Shown one piece after another: positions 47,061 to 55,191 of a stretch of DNA of 64,000 nt. The stretch comes from CAWAWP01 sp963841205 (GTDB taxonomy: Bacteria > Chloroflexota > Ktedonobacteria > Ktedonobacterales > JADMIN01). Position numbers and translations under genes: made by a program. The notes beneath the pieces were generated by a model. It worked only from the letters and a program-made list of their open reading frames with translations. It was not told the DNA's origin and ran no database searches. The stretch lies in NCBI GenBank assembly GCA_963841205.1, contig CAWJCH010000009.1, forward strand, positions 76,220 through 140,219, in the 5' to 3' direction. Every line of letters begins with the position of its first letter. Position 1 is the stretch's first letter.

Positions 47061-47330
47061 GAGTTCTGGTCCTTTGCTTGAGATTGGGTTTCGGGTGAGC
47101 TGGGAAGCGGGCGCAGCTCCCGCGGAACGGGCCCCGCCCCGCGATGACGCGGCGGCCCAGCTGACCTTGTCTGGCGTCCATGAGCACCAGACCGACTGCA
47201 GCGCTCAGCCCGCGGCGACGGGAACGGCTGCGGCATTGGCGTCGGCGGCCTCGCCGATGCTGGCCGCCTTCGAGTGTTCGCGGCACAGTCCTTGGGCCGC
47301 CCGCCCCTCCATCGGAGCCGCCATCCAAAC

Positions 47331-47358
47331 TAGTCAGGTATCGTTACTACTGTAGTCA
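47331..47358. promoter_or_regulatory. Candidate MarR operator half-sites in the divergent region
   Basis: TAGTCAG (47331-47337) and TAGTCA (47353-47358) match half of the palindromes at 48084-48102 and 48115-48133. They lie between the divergent NmrA-like operon and the MarR gene. The rest of the 47061-47528 spacer shows no gene. Confidence 0.4.
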
Positions 47359-47528
47359 TACAGCAGCACCGATGACGACAGCAGCAGGCGCGAGGTCGCC
47401 GAGGGGCAGATGGCGCGTGCGGAACGCGGCGAGCGCAGCGCTGCGCACGCGCCGCCGCGGTCGGGTCGGCGGCGATCTGGCTCGGCGGCGTTGGCGTAGG
47501 GTGTGAACCTCGTGGGATCAGGTGGGCG

Positions 47529-47990
47529 ATGGGAGCCGAGGGCGGCATGGACGACGAGCAGCGGGTTGATCTAGGGGTGTCGTTGCTCATCCCGTACCGG
47601 TACACCGAGGACCGGATTTTCCGGGCCCTCCAGGATGCCGGGTTCGACGACTGGACCCTCGCCCAGTGCCGGGTGTTCCAGCGCATCGCCCCGGACGGCT
47701 CGCGCCTCACGGACCTCGCTGACCAGGCGCAAATGAGCAAGCAGAGCGCCGGCGTGATGGTCGACCAGCTGGAGCGCCTGGGCTATGTCCGCCGGGTCCC
47801 CGACCCCGCGGACGGCCGCGCCCGGCTGATCGTGATCGAGCAACGCGGCCGGCGGGCGGTCGAGGTGGCCACGGCGACACTCGACGAGATCTTCTCGGAG
47901 TGGAAGGCCTACCTGGGCACCCGCAACTTCACGTTGCTGCAGCAGATCCTGGATCAGCTCCGCGAGATCACCGACCCCTACGCGCGGTAG
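47529..47990 (+). CDS. MarR-family transcriptional regulator
   Basis: A 153-residue winged-helix regulator. The recognition region reads GSRLTDLADQAQMSKQSAGV (about 57-76) and the wing VRRVPDPADGRARLIVIEQR (about 88-107), with dimerisation helices at both ends. ATG 47529 or 47547 (MDDEQR) are both possible. It divides two operons encoding NAD(P)-binding and redox-type proteins, so it probably represses one or both in response to a small phenolic or oxidative signal. This role is inference. Confidence 0.9.
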   Translation: MGAEGGMDDEQRVDLGVSLLIPYRYTEDRIFRALQDAGFDDWTLAQCRVFQRIAPDGSRLTDLADQAQMSKQSAGVMVDQLERLGYVRRVPDPADGRARLIVIEQRGRRAVEVATATLDEIFSEWKAYLGTRNFTLLQQILDQLREITDPYAR

Positions 47991-48077
47991 ACCCGGCCGC
48001 GCCGAGCCGTCCGCCCCCGATTCCCGTTCGCCCCGAGCCGCCGCGGCCAGCGGGCGCCAGCAGGCTTCGACCCCGCC

Positions 48078-48106
48078 TTGACATAGTCAGCTTTGCTGAC
48101 TAGTCT
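48078..48106 (+). promoter_or_regulatory. Promoter of the NAD(P)-binding gene
   Basis: TTGACA (48078-48083), 17-base spacer, TAGTCT (48101-48106). The spacer is almost filled by a palindrome (48084-48102), a classic arrangement for repression. Confidence 0.65.
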
Positions 48107-48133
48107 TCTCGATGTAGTCAGTTTTGTTGACTA
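48084..48133. promoter_or_regulatory. Two palindromic operators
   Basis: TAGTCAGCTTTGCTGACTA at 48084-48102 and TAGTCAGTTTTGTTGACTA at 48115-48133, each 19 bases, centres 31 bases apart (about three turns). One covers the promoter spacer and -10, the other lies downstream. Typical for dimeric MarR or TetR binding. Confidence 0.75.
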
Positions 48134-48194
48134 CTGTCACCTGCGATCCCGGCGAAATCGGTCGCCGCGGACGCCCGGCAGAAAGGGAAATGTC

Positions 48195-48827
48195 ATGAAG
48201 TTTCTTGTCCTTGGAGCAACCGGCCGCACCGGCGTCCTCTTCGTCAAAAAGGCACTCGACCAGGGACACCAGGTCACCGCCCTCGTTCGCAGGGCCGACG
48301 CCACCGTTGACCCGCGCGCTCAGATCGTCAGCGGCGACGTCACCGACGCCGCCGTGATCGCGACGGCAGCCCGAGGCCACGACGCGATCATCAGCACGCT
48401 CGGAGTGAAAAACGCCCGCGAAACCCCAACGCTGGTCACCGACACCGTCCGCGCAGTCATCGCATCCGCGAAAACATCAGGCGTTGACCGTTTCGTCATC
48501 GTGTCTGCGTTCGGAGTCGGCGACTCCCTCGCCAAAGCCTCATTCCTCGTGGGCCCCCTATTCCGCACCGTGCTTCGGAAAACCTACGCAGACAAAGCCG
48601 CATCGGAAGTGCTCTTGAGGGCCAGCGATCTGAAATGGACCCTCGAATACCCCGGAGCGTTGAACAACCGGGACAGCACCCGCTACACCGCCGTCGCGCT
48701 CGAGGACGTCACGAAATTGCCGATCTTCCCCTCGACCTCTCGCGCAAACGTCGCCGACTTCCTCCTCCACTCCGCCGTGGAAGACACCTTCATCCGTCAG
48801 ATCGTCGTCGTCACCGACACCAAATAG
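48195..48827 (+). CDS. NAD(P)H-binding (NmrA/SDR-like) protein
   Basis: A 210-residue Rossmann protein, MKFLVLGATGRTGVLFVKKA, with GATGRTG loop, VSGDVTDAAVIATAARGHDA, FVIVSAFGVGDS and YPGALNNRD. Related to the flavin/NADPH-dependent SDRs (YwnB/Fmt-type). AAAGGG precedes ATG 48195. It has a strong promoter overlapped by two palindromes, so it is probably repressed by the MarR-type protein encoded just upstream. Confidence 0.88.
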   Translation: MKFLVLGATGRTGVLFVKKALDQGHQVTALVRRADATVDPRAQIVSGDVTDAAVIATAARGHDAIISTLGVKNARETPTLVTDTVRAVIASAKTSGVDRFVIVSAFGVGDSLAKASFLVGPLFRTVLRKTYADKAASEVLLRASDLKWTLEYPGALNNRDSTRYTAVALEDVTKLPIFPSTSRANVADFLLHSAVEDTFIRQIVVVTDTK

Positions 48828-48894
48828 GTCACCGGTGCAAGCCCAAGAAACACCGGTCACCAGCTGCCATCGCCGCTCCGGTCATGGGGGCACG

Positions 48895-49050
48895 GCCTTG
48901 AAGGCACGGACAAGGCCGCCGGATCCCTGGAACCTGAACGACCGCGCCATCTGGCTGGCGGTCTCGGGCCGACGGGAGGAAGCGCTGGACCCGATCACCG
49001 AAGCCATCGCCATCCGACGGCAACTGACTGAAATCCGACCCCGCCATATA
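48895..49050 (+). pseudogene. TPR protein fragment
   Basis: A frame without a start reads NLNDRAIWLAVSGRREEALD then PITEAIAIRRQL, a single TPR of the kind found at the C-terminus of actinomycete AAA/TPR proteins. It is cut on both sides. Confidence 0.5.
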
Positions 49051-49059
49051 TCAAAGGAT

Positions 49060-49300
49060 GGGCAGCTGAGGTGAACCGCACCCCGTCCTTCCGCCGCGCC
49101 TGCCTCGGCTGGAACGTGAACCCGAGGAACGTGAGCGACGTGTGCTCTGCCGAGCCGCGCCGGTTACTGTCTTTGCAGTACACGATCCTGGTCTTGTCCT
49201 GGTGCAGCTCCAGCCCGACTTCCGCCATCCTCTCGTGCGGCGCGGCCAGGACCTTGCGGGCCTGGTACTCGCTGACGCAGTGGATCACCGCGTCGTCCGC
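49060..49300 (-). pseudogene. Group II intron reverse transcriptase fragment
   Basis: Reads VGLELHQDKTRIVYCKDSNR then SLTFLGFTFQPRQARRKDG, a classic RT segment before the maturase domain. The upstream YADD box is broken (frame change at about 49305) and the C-terminal part is absent. Only about 80 codons remain. Confidence 0.8.
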
Positions 49301-49357
49301 TTATGCCGAGGTCCGGGTTATGCCGACCGGGCTGCTGGAAGTCCTGCCTGGCGGTGG

Positions 49358-49549
49358 CTAGAGGTTGTCGAGGAACGCGAGCAGGCTGTCCGGCGGCCGG
49401 TAGCGTCCGGGGCTGGTGCCGGGCTGCTGGACGCGGGCGAGGGCCTGCTCCTTGATGGTCATGTCGGCATGAAGGTAGACCTGGGTGGTTTCGGTCCCTT
49501 CGTGGCCTAGCCAAAGGGCGATGACCGAGGTGTCGACGCCGTTCTTCAA
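49358..49549 (-). pseudogene. Tyrosine recombinase, C-terminal fragment
   Basis: 63 codons: VDTSVIALWLGHEGTETTQV then YLHADMTIKEQALARVQQPG. LGHE and the Tyr nucleophile region are present; the HxxR box and everything upstream are missing. Typical of transposon-associated tyrosine recombinases. Confidence 0.8.
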
Positions 49550-49615
49550 ACTGGTAGTGGCCGTGTCACTCTCAAATGGGATCTGGCCCCAATTTCGTGA
49601 AAGTCCTGGCTGCGT

Positions 49616-51256
49616 TCAGTTGCGCGCGGTGAGCAGCACCCGCTTGCGGAGCAGCGGCTCGCCGGCCCTCCCGAACATCTGGCGCTTGACCATCTTGATG
49701 TGGTTCACGCGACCTTCGACCGGGCCGGAGCTCCAGTTCATTGTCAGGCCGTTGGTGACGGCGTCGAGGTCCTGTTCCAGGCCCTTGGCGAACGACGAGA
49801 TGCCGGGCAGCCCGGCCTCGCGGGCGGTGGCCATCCACTGCGGCAGGTCCTGGCCGGTCAGCTCGGTGATCATGGTGGCGAACGCGCGGACCTGGCCGGA
49901 TGCGGCCTGGAGCTCGGGGCAGCGGTCCAGGATGGCCTGGAGCCGGGGCTGCTCGTCTTCGGTCAGGGTGTGCGGGCGGCGGGTGAGCCAGTTCGTGACG
50001 TCGCGGACGGTGGGCGGGGCCGGCGGCAGCGGTTCCCTGGCTGGGCTGTTCCGGGCGAGGTAGTCGCGGACGACGGGGTAGCTGCCGTCGTAGCCGAGGG
50101 CCTGGATCTCGAGGAACAGGCGCCGGATGCTGCCGTGGCCGCCGTCGGCGTGCTCGTCGAGGTAGGGCTTGAACGGGTCGAGCTTGCTCGGGCGGGGTCG
50201 CTTCCAGCGGCCGTCGACGAGCTCCTGCCAGGTGGCGGCGCGGTCGAGCCGCTGGACGGTGTGCAGGCCCCAGCCCAGGTGGCGGGCGATCTCGCGCAGG
50301 CCGCGCCCTTCGGCGCGCAGCTCGTGGACTAGCGCGTGGTGCCGCCGGGTGCGCTCGGCGTACTTCCCGTCGGGATCGGGCTGCCCGGCACGTTCCGGCT
50401 CAGGCAGGGCCGGGGCATCGTCCTGGGCGGAAGGTGGCGGCGCCGGCTCGGCTAGGCAGGCGCGGTGGGCCGCGACGCACTTCTCGACGGCCTTGGCCAG
50501 GTTCTGCCACAGGTGGAACCTGTCGGCGACCTGGACCGCGTCCGGTGCCCCGGTCCTGGCTCCGTTCGCGTACGGCCCCGAGCGGTCCCTGCAGATCACC
50601 TCGACCCCGGGATGGGCGGCCAGCCAGTCCGCGAGCGGCTGGGCGTCGCGGCCTTCGATGAGGTCGAGCGGGGCGCCGGTCTCGATGTCGATGAGCAGCG
50701 TGCCGTAGTGCTGGCCGCGCCTGATCGCGAAGTCGTCGACCCCGACCACCCGCGGGGACGCGGCCTGCGGGTCCGGGACGGCCATGACCAGCCGCAGCAG
50801 GACCTGCCGGGACGCGGGGACGCCCAGGCCGGAGGCCAGCCGCGATCCCGCGCGCCCGGCCAGCGCGACCGCGATTCGCCCGAGCGTCCCGGCCAGCAGC
50901 GGCGTCTTGCGCGCGTAGCGGACGGTCAGGCCGTCGACCTGCTCGGCGAACGTCTTGCGCGCGCAGCCGGGGGCGGCGCAGAAGAACCGCCGCACCGCCA
51001 GCACGATCGCTGCCGGGCGGCCCCCCAGCGCGGCGTCGGCCAGCGTCCTGGCATAGCGGCTGTGGACCCGGCGCGACACCGTCCCGCACCCCGGGCACGC
51101 TGCCTCGGGGGCGCGCGCCCTGGCCGTCACGAGCAGCAGCCCGGCCACCGCCGTGACCTCCTCGACGATCACCCCGGCCAGGTGCGGCAGCAGAACGCCC
51201 AGGTCAATGAACCCAGGGCATGACAAGCACGCGTCGCCTTGCGACAATGACACCAC
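49616..51256 (-). CDS. ISL3-family transposase
   Basis: A 546-residue DDE transposase with intact frame. An N-terminal zinc ribbon (ACPGCGTVSRRVHSRYART, FFCAAPGCARKTF), DDE core from about 185 (VVGVDDFAIRRGQHYGTLLI, VEVICRDRSGPYANG, DAVQVADRFHLWQN), and the C-terminal WSSGPVEGRVNHIKMVKRQM with FGRAG. The length and motifs fit a functional transposase. GTG at 51256 is the start. An 11-bp inverted repeat (51256-51266 and 51299-51309) lies upstream. Confidence 0.92.
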   Translation of the reverse strand: MVSLSQGDACLSCPGFIDLGVLLPHLAGVIVEEVTAVAGLLLVTARARAPEAACPGCGTVSRRVHSRYARTLADAALGGRPAAIVLAVRRFFCAAPGCARKTFAEQVDGLTVRYARKTPLLAGTLGRIAVALAGRAGSRLASGLGVPASRQVLLRLVMAVPDPQAASPRVVGVDDFAIRRGQHYGTLLIDIETGAPLDLIEGRDAQPLADWLAAHPGVEVICRDRSGPYANGARTGAPDAVQVADRFHLWQNLAKAVEKCVAAHRACLAEPAPPPSAQDDAPALPEPERAGQPDPDGKYAERTRRHHALVHELRAEGRGLREIARHLGWGLHTVQRLDRAATWQELVDGRWKRPRPSKLDPFKPYLDEHADGGHGSIRRLFLEIQALGYDGSYPVVRDYLARNSPAREPLPPAPPTVRDVTNWLTRRPHTLTEDEQPRLQAILDRCPELQAASGQVRAFATMITELTGQDLPQWMATAREAGLPGISSFAKGLEQDLDAVTNGLTMNWSSGPVEGRVNHIKMVKRQMFGRAGEPLLRKRVLLTARN

Positions 51257-51360
51257 GGACTCCTGGAAGAACAGCAGGCTTAGACAACCGCTGGACTACC
51301 AGGAGTCCGCTCACTTCACCCCGTAATGCGACAACCACCGATATAAGCGGCACATCAAGA

Positions 51361-51528
51361 CCCGGTCGAAGGTCGCGTGAACCACATCAAGATGGTCAAG
51401 CGCCAGATGTTCGGGAGGGCCGGGCTCCCGCTGCTCCGCAAGCGGGTGCTGCTCACCGCGCGCAACTGAACGCAGCCAGGACTTTCACGAAATTGGGGCC
51501 AGATCCCATTTCAGAGTGACACGGCCAC
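51361..51528 (+). repeat. Second, inverted 3' end of IS L3-type sequence
   Basis: Plus-strand frame GRVNHIKMVKRQMFGRAG and LLRKRVLLTARN repeats the end of the transposase at 49616-49735 in opposite orientation, with a few differences. Confidence 0.85.
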
Positions 51529-51815
51529 ACGCAGGCCCTAATGCCACCATTAACGTCACCATCACCCATAGCCCCGAGCCGGCACAGCCCTCCGGAATCG
51601 AGCGCACGGCAGGAACGGACGAGCACGGCAGGAGCAACCTTCTTATCGAAGTGCGCGACGACGGCCCTGGCGGCGCGCAAGCTTCCGGGCACGGCCTGAC
51701 GCTACTCGCCGAACGAGTCGCCTCCGTCGGCGGCACCATGCAGCTCACCAGCCCAACTGGCCAGGGCACGACCATCCGCGCCATCATGCCCAGCCATCCT
51801 CCTGATCTCCCCTAA
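51529..51815 (+). pseudogene. Sensor histidine kinase, ATPase-domain C-terminus
   Basis: The remaining 95 codons include HAGPNATINVTITHSPE (N box start), LLIEVRDDGPGGA (G1 box) and GHGLTLLAERVASVGGTMQL (G2 box), typical of NarX-type HATPase_c domains. The N-terminal sensor and dimerisation domains are cut off by the ISL3 end at 51528. Confidence 0.8.
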
Positions 51816-51869
51816 TACTAGAGCAGCAGTTCGATATATTTGATCTATCTTCGCTGGTAGTGGCTGGTT

Positions 51870-52200
51870 TTGGCCTGGTGCTACTGGTATAAGAGCTACT
51901 GGTGGGGCGAGGCGGTCCACAGCTACTCCTGGGCCGGCGCATTCAACCTCGCCGATCATGAGTGGAAGCAGGGGGCCAAGTTCCTTAGTCAAGAGCCAGT
52001 GGAGGCCGGGCGACATAATTTCCGCGAATTTTTACGGCTCTTCCTGGAGCCAGATTGGCCACACCGGAGTGATCACGAGCATTAGAAGTGGTATGCCCTG
52101 GATCACTCAACACTCGCATCCGAAAACTGAACCGTTCTCCGCATGGCAGGTCGGGCATCCCCACCTGACCGTGTGGGTCTGGGTTCCGGTGAATGGATGA
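51870..52200 (+). pseudogene. Amidase_6-like (putative amidase domain) fragment, frameshifted
   Basis: Reads SYSWAGAFNLADHEWKQGAK, then after a shift near 51990 KSQWRPGDIISANFYGSSWS-QIGHTGVITSIR and ITQHSHPKTEPFSAW ending WVWVPVNG. These match the putative amidase domain (NlpC-like cysteine-His) seen in secreted actinomycete proteins. The N-terminal catalytic Cys part is missing. Confidence 0.7.
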
Positions 52201-52391
52201 GGACGCCGGCCCGCGCAGTGGCCGCGCGGACCGGCCCAGGGAGCCGGCCCGGACCGCAGTGCAGCAGGCGCGGCCGCGACGGCGCCTGCCGCGTCGTCCC
52301 CGGGGCCTGTTGCCGTCGCGTATTTTTCCATGAAGTGCAGGCACAGGTGCGCCTGGCGATCCGGGTGGCCTCCGGCAGGAAGATGGCAGGA

Positions 52392-53069
52392 ATGCGGAGC
52401 AGGCGGAGCAGGTGGAGCAGGTGGAGCAGGCGGATCTGGTGGCTGGTGGCCGGCGGGATGGCGGTTGCCGCTGCAGGCTGCACCCTGGCGGCGCGGCCGG
52501 GCGCCCAGGGTCCGGCACTTATTCCAGACCCGGCGCAGGCGCGCGCCATGATGCCCGCCGTCGTCGCGTACCTGGATTCGCCGGCTTACCGGCAAGTCCA
52601 GGGCGCCTATAAGGCCGCTGATTACCAGTCCGGCCGGGTCAGGTGGCTGTGCAGCGCCCTGGTGGTGGAGGTCCGGCCGGACGATGGGCGGTGGCGTGTG
52701 GGAATGGACGTGGCGTGCGGCGACTACGACCGGCACGGCTCCATGATGTACCTGGAAGGCGGCGGGGACGAGGGCGAGGCGGTGATGATCTTGTCCAGCG
52801 CCCCCCGCTACCAGGTCGTGTCGGCCGCCGTGGAACCGGGCGTCAGCGTCGACCCGGCGTGGGTCAGCCGGCATTTCTCCGCCCGCGCCGCAGCCGAGAT
52901 CAACAGCAGCATGCCCCCGGAGGCGTCCAGGCCCGACGACAGCGCGCTGCGCGCCTTCGGCTGCCCGGCCAGCGTGAAGGGCTCTACGACCATGGAGCGG
53001 CGGAGGCCTGGCCCTGCCAGCCAGGCTGACCGGGACGCCGCCTGGCACCACGCCAGCACCGCCCCCTGA
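52392..53069 (+). CDS. Lipoprotein of unknown function
   Basis: A 225-residue protein. N-terminus is Arg/Ser/Trp-rich (RSRRSRWSRWSRR, from a 9-bp x 4 tandem array), then hydrophobic WWLVAGGMAVAAAGC with lipobox AAGC at about residue 25. The mature part shows VVAYLDSPAYRQVQGAYKAA, SALVVEVRPDDGRWRVGMDV and YQVVSAAVEPGVSVD. AGGAAG sits nine bases before ATG 52392. Probably anchored to the outer membrane face. Family not recognised. Confidence 0.7.
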   Translation: MRSRRSRWSRWSRRIWWLVAGGMAVAAAGCTLAARPGAQGPALIPDPAQARAMMPAVVAYLDSPAYRQVQGAYKAADYQSGRVRWLCSALVVEVRPDDGRWRVGMDVACGDYDRHGSMMYLEGGGDEGEAVMILSSAPRYQVVSAAVEPGVSVDPAWVSRHFSARAAAEINSSMPPEASRPDDSALRAFGCPASVKGSTTMERRRPGPASQADRDAAWHHASTAP

Positions 53070-53444
53070 GCCGGCTGGCTCATGGAGTTCATGCTGGGCC
53101 TCCCTGCACGATGCTCTGCCGCTACGGCGCCAGTCCGCGCCGCCCGCGCTCGCCGCAGTCACGACCGCGTTATAGAAGGCAGGCCATAACCCGGCGCGCG
53201 ACCACCAGGCCGACGGCTCGCGTCGCCCAGCCAGCCCGCGAGACCAGAAGGCCTGCGTAAGGCCTCGCGCAGCGCCGCCGCTCTGCAAAGAACGACGCGA
53301 TATCCGCCGATCTGTGTCGTCCGGAGTCAAGATCGACCAATCCCAGACGTCAATACATAACTAATTTTATGTGTATTTTTGGCGTCGGAGGGACGCTCCC
53401 GCTGTGGCGTTAACGCATCCAATGTGACTCGCTCGGTGGAGGAG
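53070..53444. other. Intergenic region without supported gene
   Basis: The 375 bases between the lipoprotein stop and the ADP-ribosyltransferase stop show no domain and no strong hairpin. Confidence 0.4.
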
Positions 53445-54425
53445 TCATATACGGGCCGAGAAGTCCTTGTAGGCCTGCGCGGCCTCGTTGTGGTAGTAGT
53501 CGGAGTCCATGGTAAGGCCGTAGGACTCCGCGTGCTCCGCACACCGGGCGGATCTGCTTGCGATGACCATGGCGCGGAAGATGTCGCGCATGCGCTTGTC
53601 TTCCCCTGTGCCCGTCGCGATGTTGGTTATGTGATCCCGGCTCGTGTTGAGCATGACGGCTTGGACTACGTGCAGTGGCTCGCCACGCAGGCTGTCCTCC
53701 TCGCGGTGAATGCGCAGGATCTGAAAGTACGGGCTGCGCAGCATGACCTCGCCCTCGTCAGGCAGGTCCGACAAGTGGCGGATCGGCACGGAGCCCAGAG
53801 ATGTCACGATGCTATGTGGGAAGGACTGCCGGTAGGCCGCGAGTAGGGCGGAGTCTAGGCTATGAACCGAGATGTCCCACAGCAGGGCGTGAGAATCGGC
53901 GTGAACGTACTCGGTCCGCATCGCGAAGGGAAGGGCCTTATCCTTGGTGGTGGTAGCGGACGTCGTCGATAGCGGAGCCGCTAGGTATCTGCCTCCCAGA
54001 GTCTTGTCGGCGGCGACGCGCGCATAGTCCTCTAGGTTCTCGCCGCTCACGCGCATACTGCGATATATGCGGCCTTCGAAGTTGTTGGCCTCCGGGCTTG
54101 ACCGAATAAAGTTGTAGAGGTCAATATTCAGCAATTCGGCCAGGAATGTAGCCGACCTGAGTGCGTGCGGATACCTTCTAATATCAGGCCTACGGAATGC
54201 CGCGTTCATGGTATTGAAAATTTTCTTGTAACCGTAGTACGAAGTGTAGAGCCGGATGGCACTGTAACTATCATCATCCGGCCCGTTGCGAAGCTCTGGC
54301 CACTCCTTCCTGCTCGAAAGAAGCGCTTCGACCTGCCTGCGCCCGTCCTCCCAAGCCGTCTCATATGCAAGGCCGGGAGCCGAGGGTTCGGGCACTACTC
54401 TAAGGAATTCCCTAAGCTCGTCCAT
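53445..54425 (-). CDS. Putative R-S-E class ADP-ribosyltransferase
   Basis: A 326-residue protein. An ART N-terminal helix pattern (SAIRLYTSYYGYKKIFNTMN, then AAFR; about 55-80) precedes IYRSMRV (Arg122), PLSTTSATTT with the S-T-S motif (about 152-160) and PDEGEVMLRSPYFQIL with the catalytic E-x-E (Glu224, Glu226). These are the three core motifs of arginine-type mono-ADP-ribosyltransferases. No signal peptide. It overlaps the zinc-ribbon gene by 14 bases and is last in the five-gene operon, so it is likely the effector. The target is unknown; TTG at 54440 is an alternative start. Confidence 0.75.
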   Translation of the reverse strand: MDELREFLRVVPEPSAPGLAYETAWEDGRRQVEALLSSRKEWPELRNGPDDDSYSAIRLYTSYYGYKKIFNTMNAAFRRPDIRRYPHALRSATFLAELLNIDLYNFIRSSPEANNFEGRIYRSMRVSGENLEDYARVAADKTLGGRYLAAPLSTTSATTTKDKALPFAMRTEYVHADSHALLWDISVHSLDSALLAAYRQSFPHSIVTSLGSVPIRHLSDLPDEGEVMLRSPYFQILRIHREEDSLRGEPLHVVQAVMLNTSRDHITNIATGTGEDKRMRDIFRAMVIASRSARCAEHAESYGLTMDSDYYHNEAAQAYKDFSARI

Positions 54426-55191
54426 GAACTGCGAATACAAGCCCCAGTTTAGCCGGATATAACTGACAGCCGCCCGGAAGCTCGGTCATCATCTCGCTTG
54501 CTTGCTGTCCCCTGAAGAACGCGCGGGACTCTGGGAGCCGTCCTAGCAGCCACCATCCCTTCTCCGAATTCCATTCTCCGATTCTGCTTAGCTGCCCAGC
54601 CGACGCAACAAGTCTTCCCTGACGGCCACTAGCCAGGGATTGGCCAGAGAAAACCCGAGCTGTCCCGCTCTCCCGGCGGACGTGGGCGTTCAGGTCCTCG
54701 ATCCGCTCTCGTACTGCCGTGAGCCGACCCGACAGGTCATCGGGGTGGTCCTCAGGGACTGGCCACAAACGTCCTGCCTCGTCGGCGTACTCGCCCGCGC
54801 CGCTGACGTCGCCCCTGGAAAGGCAGGATTCCGCCTGATCGACGAGGTAACGGGCATAGTCGCGTTCGCCCACCGGGAACCCGCACGCCGAGCACGCGCG
54901 CTGGGTCGCGGCGACGACGGCACCGCACCCCGGGCACGGGCCGCGCAACACCCGGCTGCAGCCGACGCAGTAGTCCGCGTCGGGGGCGTTCAGGCGCGAG
55001 CAGTGTGTGCACCGGACGGCAGCCCGTAGCCTGGCCTCGGCGGCAGGGGACGGTATCTCGACTGACCAACCGCGGCTTCGGAAGCGCGCGATGAGGTCGC
55101 CACGCGCGATGTAGATGTCAATACCCTTTGCTGCCGCCTCGGCCAGGAACCCCTCGAACTGTGCAGAGTTGATGGCCTGGTCGATCGCCAT
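54412..55191 (-). CDS. Double zinc-ribbon protein
   Basis: A 259-residue protein. Residues 1-55 form a helical/beta segment (GFLAEAAAKGIDIYIARGDL), then two CxxC-(10)-CxxC ribbons with Cys61, 64, 75, 78 and 86, 89, 100, 103. The rest is a charged helical region and a beta-rich end. An in-frame run without stop extends upstream (ALDRYESAMA) only to a TGA near 55210. The TPR gene overlaps this one by 202 bases in another frame, so the two may be a single gene split by one base shift. Possible ligand sensor or adaptor. Confidence 0.75.
   Translation of the reverse strand: MAIDQAINSAQFEGFLAEAAAKGIDIYIARGDLIARFRSRGWSVEIPSPAAEARLRAAVRCTHCSRLNAPDADYCVGCSRVLRGPCPGCGAVVAATQRACSACGFPVGERDYARYLVDQAESCLSRGDVSGAGEYADEAGRLWPVPEDHPDDLSGRLTAVRERIEDLNAHVRRESGTARVFSGQSLASGRQGRLVASAGQLSRIGEWNSEKGWWLLGRLPESRAFFRGQQASEMMTELPGGCQLYPAKLGLVFAVHGRA

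Larger units (their letters stand above)
49557..51528. mobile_element. ISL3-type composite with 168-bp inverted ends
   Basis: The transposase gene is enclosed by 168-bp near-perfect inverted repeats (49557-49724 and 51361-51528). The left arm is the 3' end of the transposase gene plus terminal sequence; the right arm is a second inverted copy of that 3' end. The insertion truncates a histidine kinase at 51529. An ordinary ISL3 has TIRs of about 20-40 bp, so a nested or aborted event is likely. Confidence 0.75.

Noticed and set aside
52107..53330. 407-codon minus-strand frame
   Set aside because: Antisense shadow of the lipoprotein gene and amidase fragment, low-complexity.
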